Below, in pieces: positions 6,825 through 7,374 of a DNA stretch of 7,374 nucleotides. The notes under the pieces were generated by a model that was not told the origin of the DNA, did no database searches, and saw only the letters and a list, made by a program, of their open reading frames with translations. The DNA is taken from contig JACCYI010000178.1 of assembly GCA_013696535.1 (NCBI GenBank), forward strand, positions 1 through 7,374, given 5' to 3'. The DNA is from Solirubrobacterales bacterium. GTDB taxonomy: Bacteria > Actinomycetota > Thermoleophilia > Solirubrobacterales > Solirubrobacteraceae. The position numbers and the translations under genes are program-made. The first letter of the stretch is position 1. Each line of letters begins with the position of its first letter.

Positions 6825-7374
6825 TCAACCGAGGCTCCACGCGAGCTCACGCAGGCGCTCGGCCTCTCGGCGAGCGGCCGTGGCCGGTGAGCTGCCGGCA
6901 GACTCATGTGCGTTGACGATCGATCGTGAGGCGGTGACGAGCCCGGCCGCACGGCCCGGGTGGAAGGCGGCCGCCAGTGCTCCGACGTTCCCTCCCTGGG
7001 CGCCGACGCCCGGGAGCAGGAACGGGGTCGACGGCATGAGCTCGCGCATCCGCTCGAGGTGCTCAGGCGCCGTCGCCCCCGTCACCGCCCCCACGTCTGA
7101 GAGGCCGGAGACGGCGCCGCGACTCGGCTTGCCGAGTTCATTGACCAACTCGGCGATTCGCTCCCAGAGCGTCCCGCCCGTCGCCAACGGCAGGTCCAGG
7201 AGGTCCGCGGCCCCGGGGTTGGAGGTCCGTACGAGCACGAACACCCCAGATCCTCGGGCACGAGCGCCCAGGATCAGCGGCTCCAGGGAGTCTGTTCCGA
7301 GAAGTGGATTGGCGGTCAGGGCGTCGACACCGAGGCCGGCCACCTCCGCGTCGATCGTGGCCGTCGCCCCGACG
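6825..7374 (-). CDS. pyrF: orotidine 5'-phosphate decarboxylase, C-terminal part (start outside the window)
   Basis: PyrF converts OMP to UMP, the last step of de novo pyrimidine synthesis. About 183 codons are visible; the frame stays open to the right edge, so the start and the catalytic Asp-Lys-Asp segment are missing. What remains fits the longer OMP decarboxylase branch found in mycobacteria: GVDALTANPLLGTDSLEP, then GVFVLVRTSNPGA, the phosphate-binding segment LLPGVGAQGG, and TASRSIVNA near the C-terminus. An internal GTG at 7343 is not the start, since family sequence continues upstream of it (TIDAEVAGLG). It ends 31 nt before the lysM gene and is the first visible member of the pyrF-lysM-dac-pfkB run. 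Confidence 0.93.
   Translation of the reverse strand, partial: VGATATIDAEVAGLGVDALTANPLLGTDSLEPLILGARARGSGVFVLVRTSNPGAADLLDLPLATGGTLWERIAELVNELGKPSRGAVSGLSDVGAVTGATAPEHLERMRELMPSTPFLLPGVGAQGGNVGALAAAFHPGRAAGLVTASRSIVNAHESAGSSPATAARREAERLRELAWSLG

Noticed and set aside
1..7374. A new defence, mobile or biosynthetic system
   Set aside because: All recognisable genes are housekeeping or wall metabolism. No repeats array, integrase, transposase, toxin-antitoxin pair or composition shift was seen.

Overview
The window is GC-rich with strong G/C preference at third codon positions. It carries seven complete protein genes and two genes cut by the window edges, almost without gaps. The content and the Arg-rich proteins fit a high-GC actinobacterium. 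The order pyrF – LysM protein – D,D-carboxypeptidase – PfkB sugar kinase – guaB3 – guaA resembles what I recall of Thermoleophilia (Solirubrobacterales-like) genomes. That placement is inference from memory, not a search. I see no RNA genes, mobile elements, CRISPR arrays, phage genes or clear intrinsic terminators.

Layout. Positions 1-925 hold two plus-strand genes: the 3' end of an unrecognised gene (stop at 142) and a short-chain dehydrogenase/reductase (158-925) starting 15 nt later. From 932 to the end every gene is on the minus strand, so the SDR and the last minus-strand gene converge with only 6 nt between their stop codons. Read 5' to 3' on the minus strand, the order is: pyrF (orotidine 5'-phosphate decarboxylase, start outside the window), a membrane-anchored single-LysM protein, a penicillin-binding-protein-5-like D-Ala-D-Ala carboxypeptidase, a PfkB-family 1-phosphofructokinase-like kinase, a 140-nt gap, a GuaB3-type IMP dehydrogenase family protein, guaA (GMP synthase) and a 111-aa unknown protein overlapping the guaA end.

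How the genes relate. pyrF, lysM, dac and pfkB appear to form one transcription unit: the first junction is 31 nt, and the next two are 4-nt overlaps (GTGA and ATGA) typical of translational coupling. The LysM protein and the carboxypeptidase both concern the cell wall. GuaB3 and GuaA are associated with the two steps from IMP to GMP and are separated by 46 nt; the small unknown ORF is the third member of that unit. The 140-nt gap at 4109-4248 is the only plausible internal promoter region.

Nothing here is a clear new multi-gene system. The points most worth checking are the GuaB3 protein that keeps the IMPDH-type loop cysteine while lacking CBS domains, the uncharacterised small ORF coupled to guaA, the 24-bp tandem duplication that extends the C-terminus of the truncated first gene, and the coupling of a wall carboxypeptidase to a sugar-phosphate kinase.
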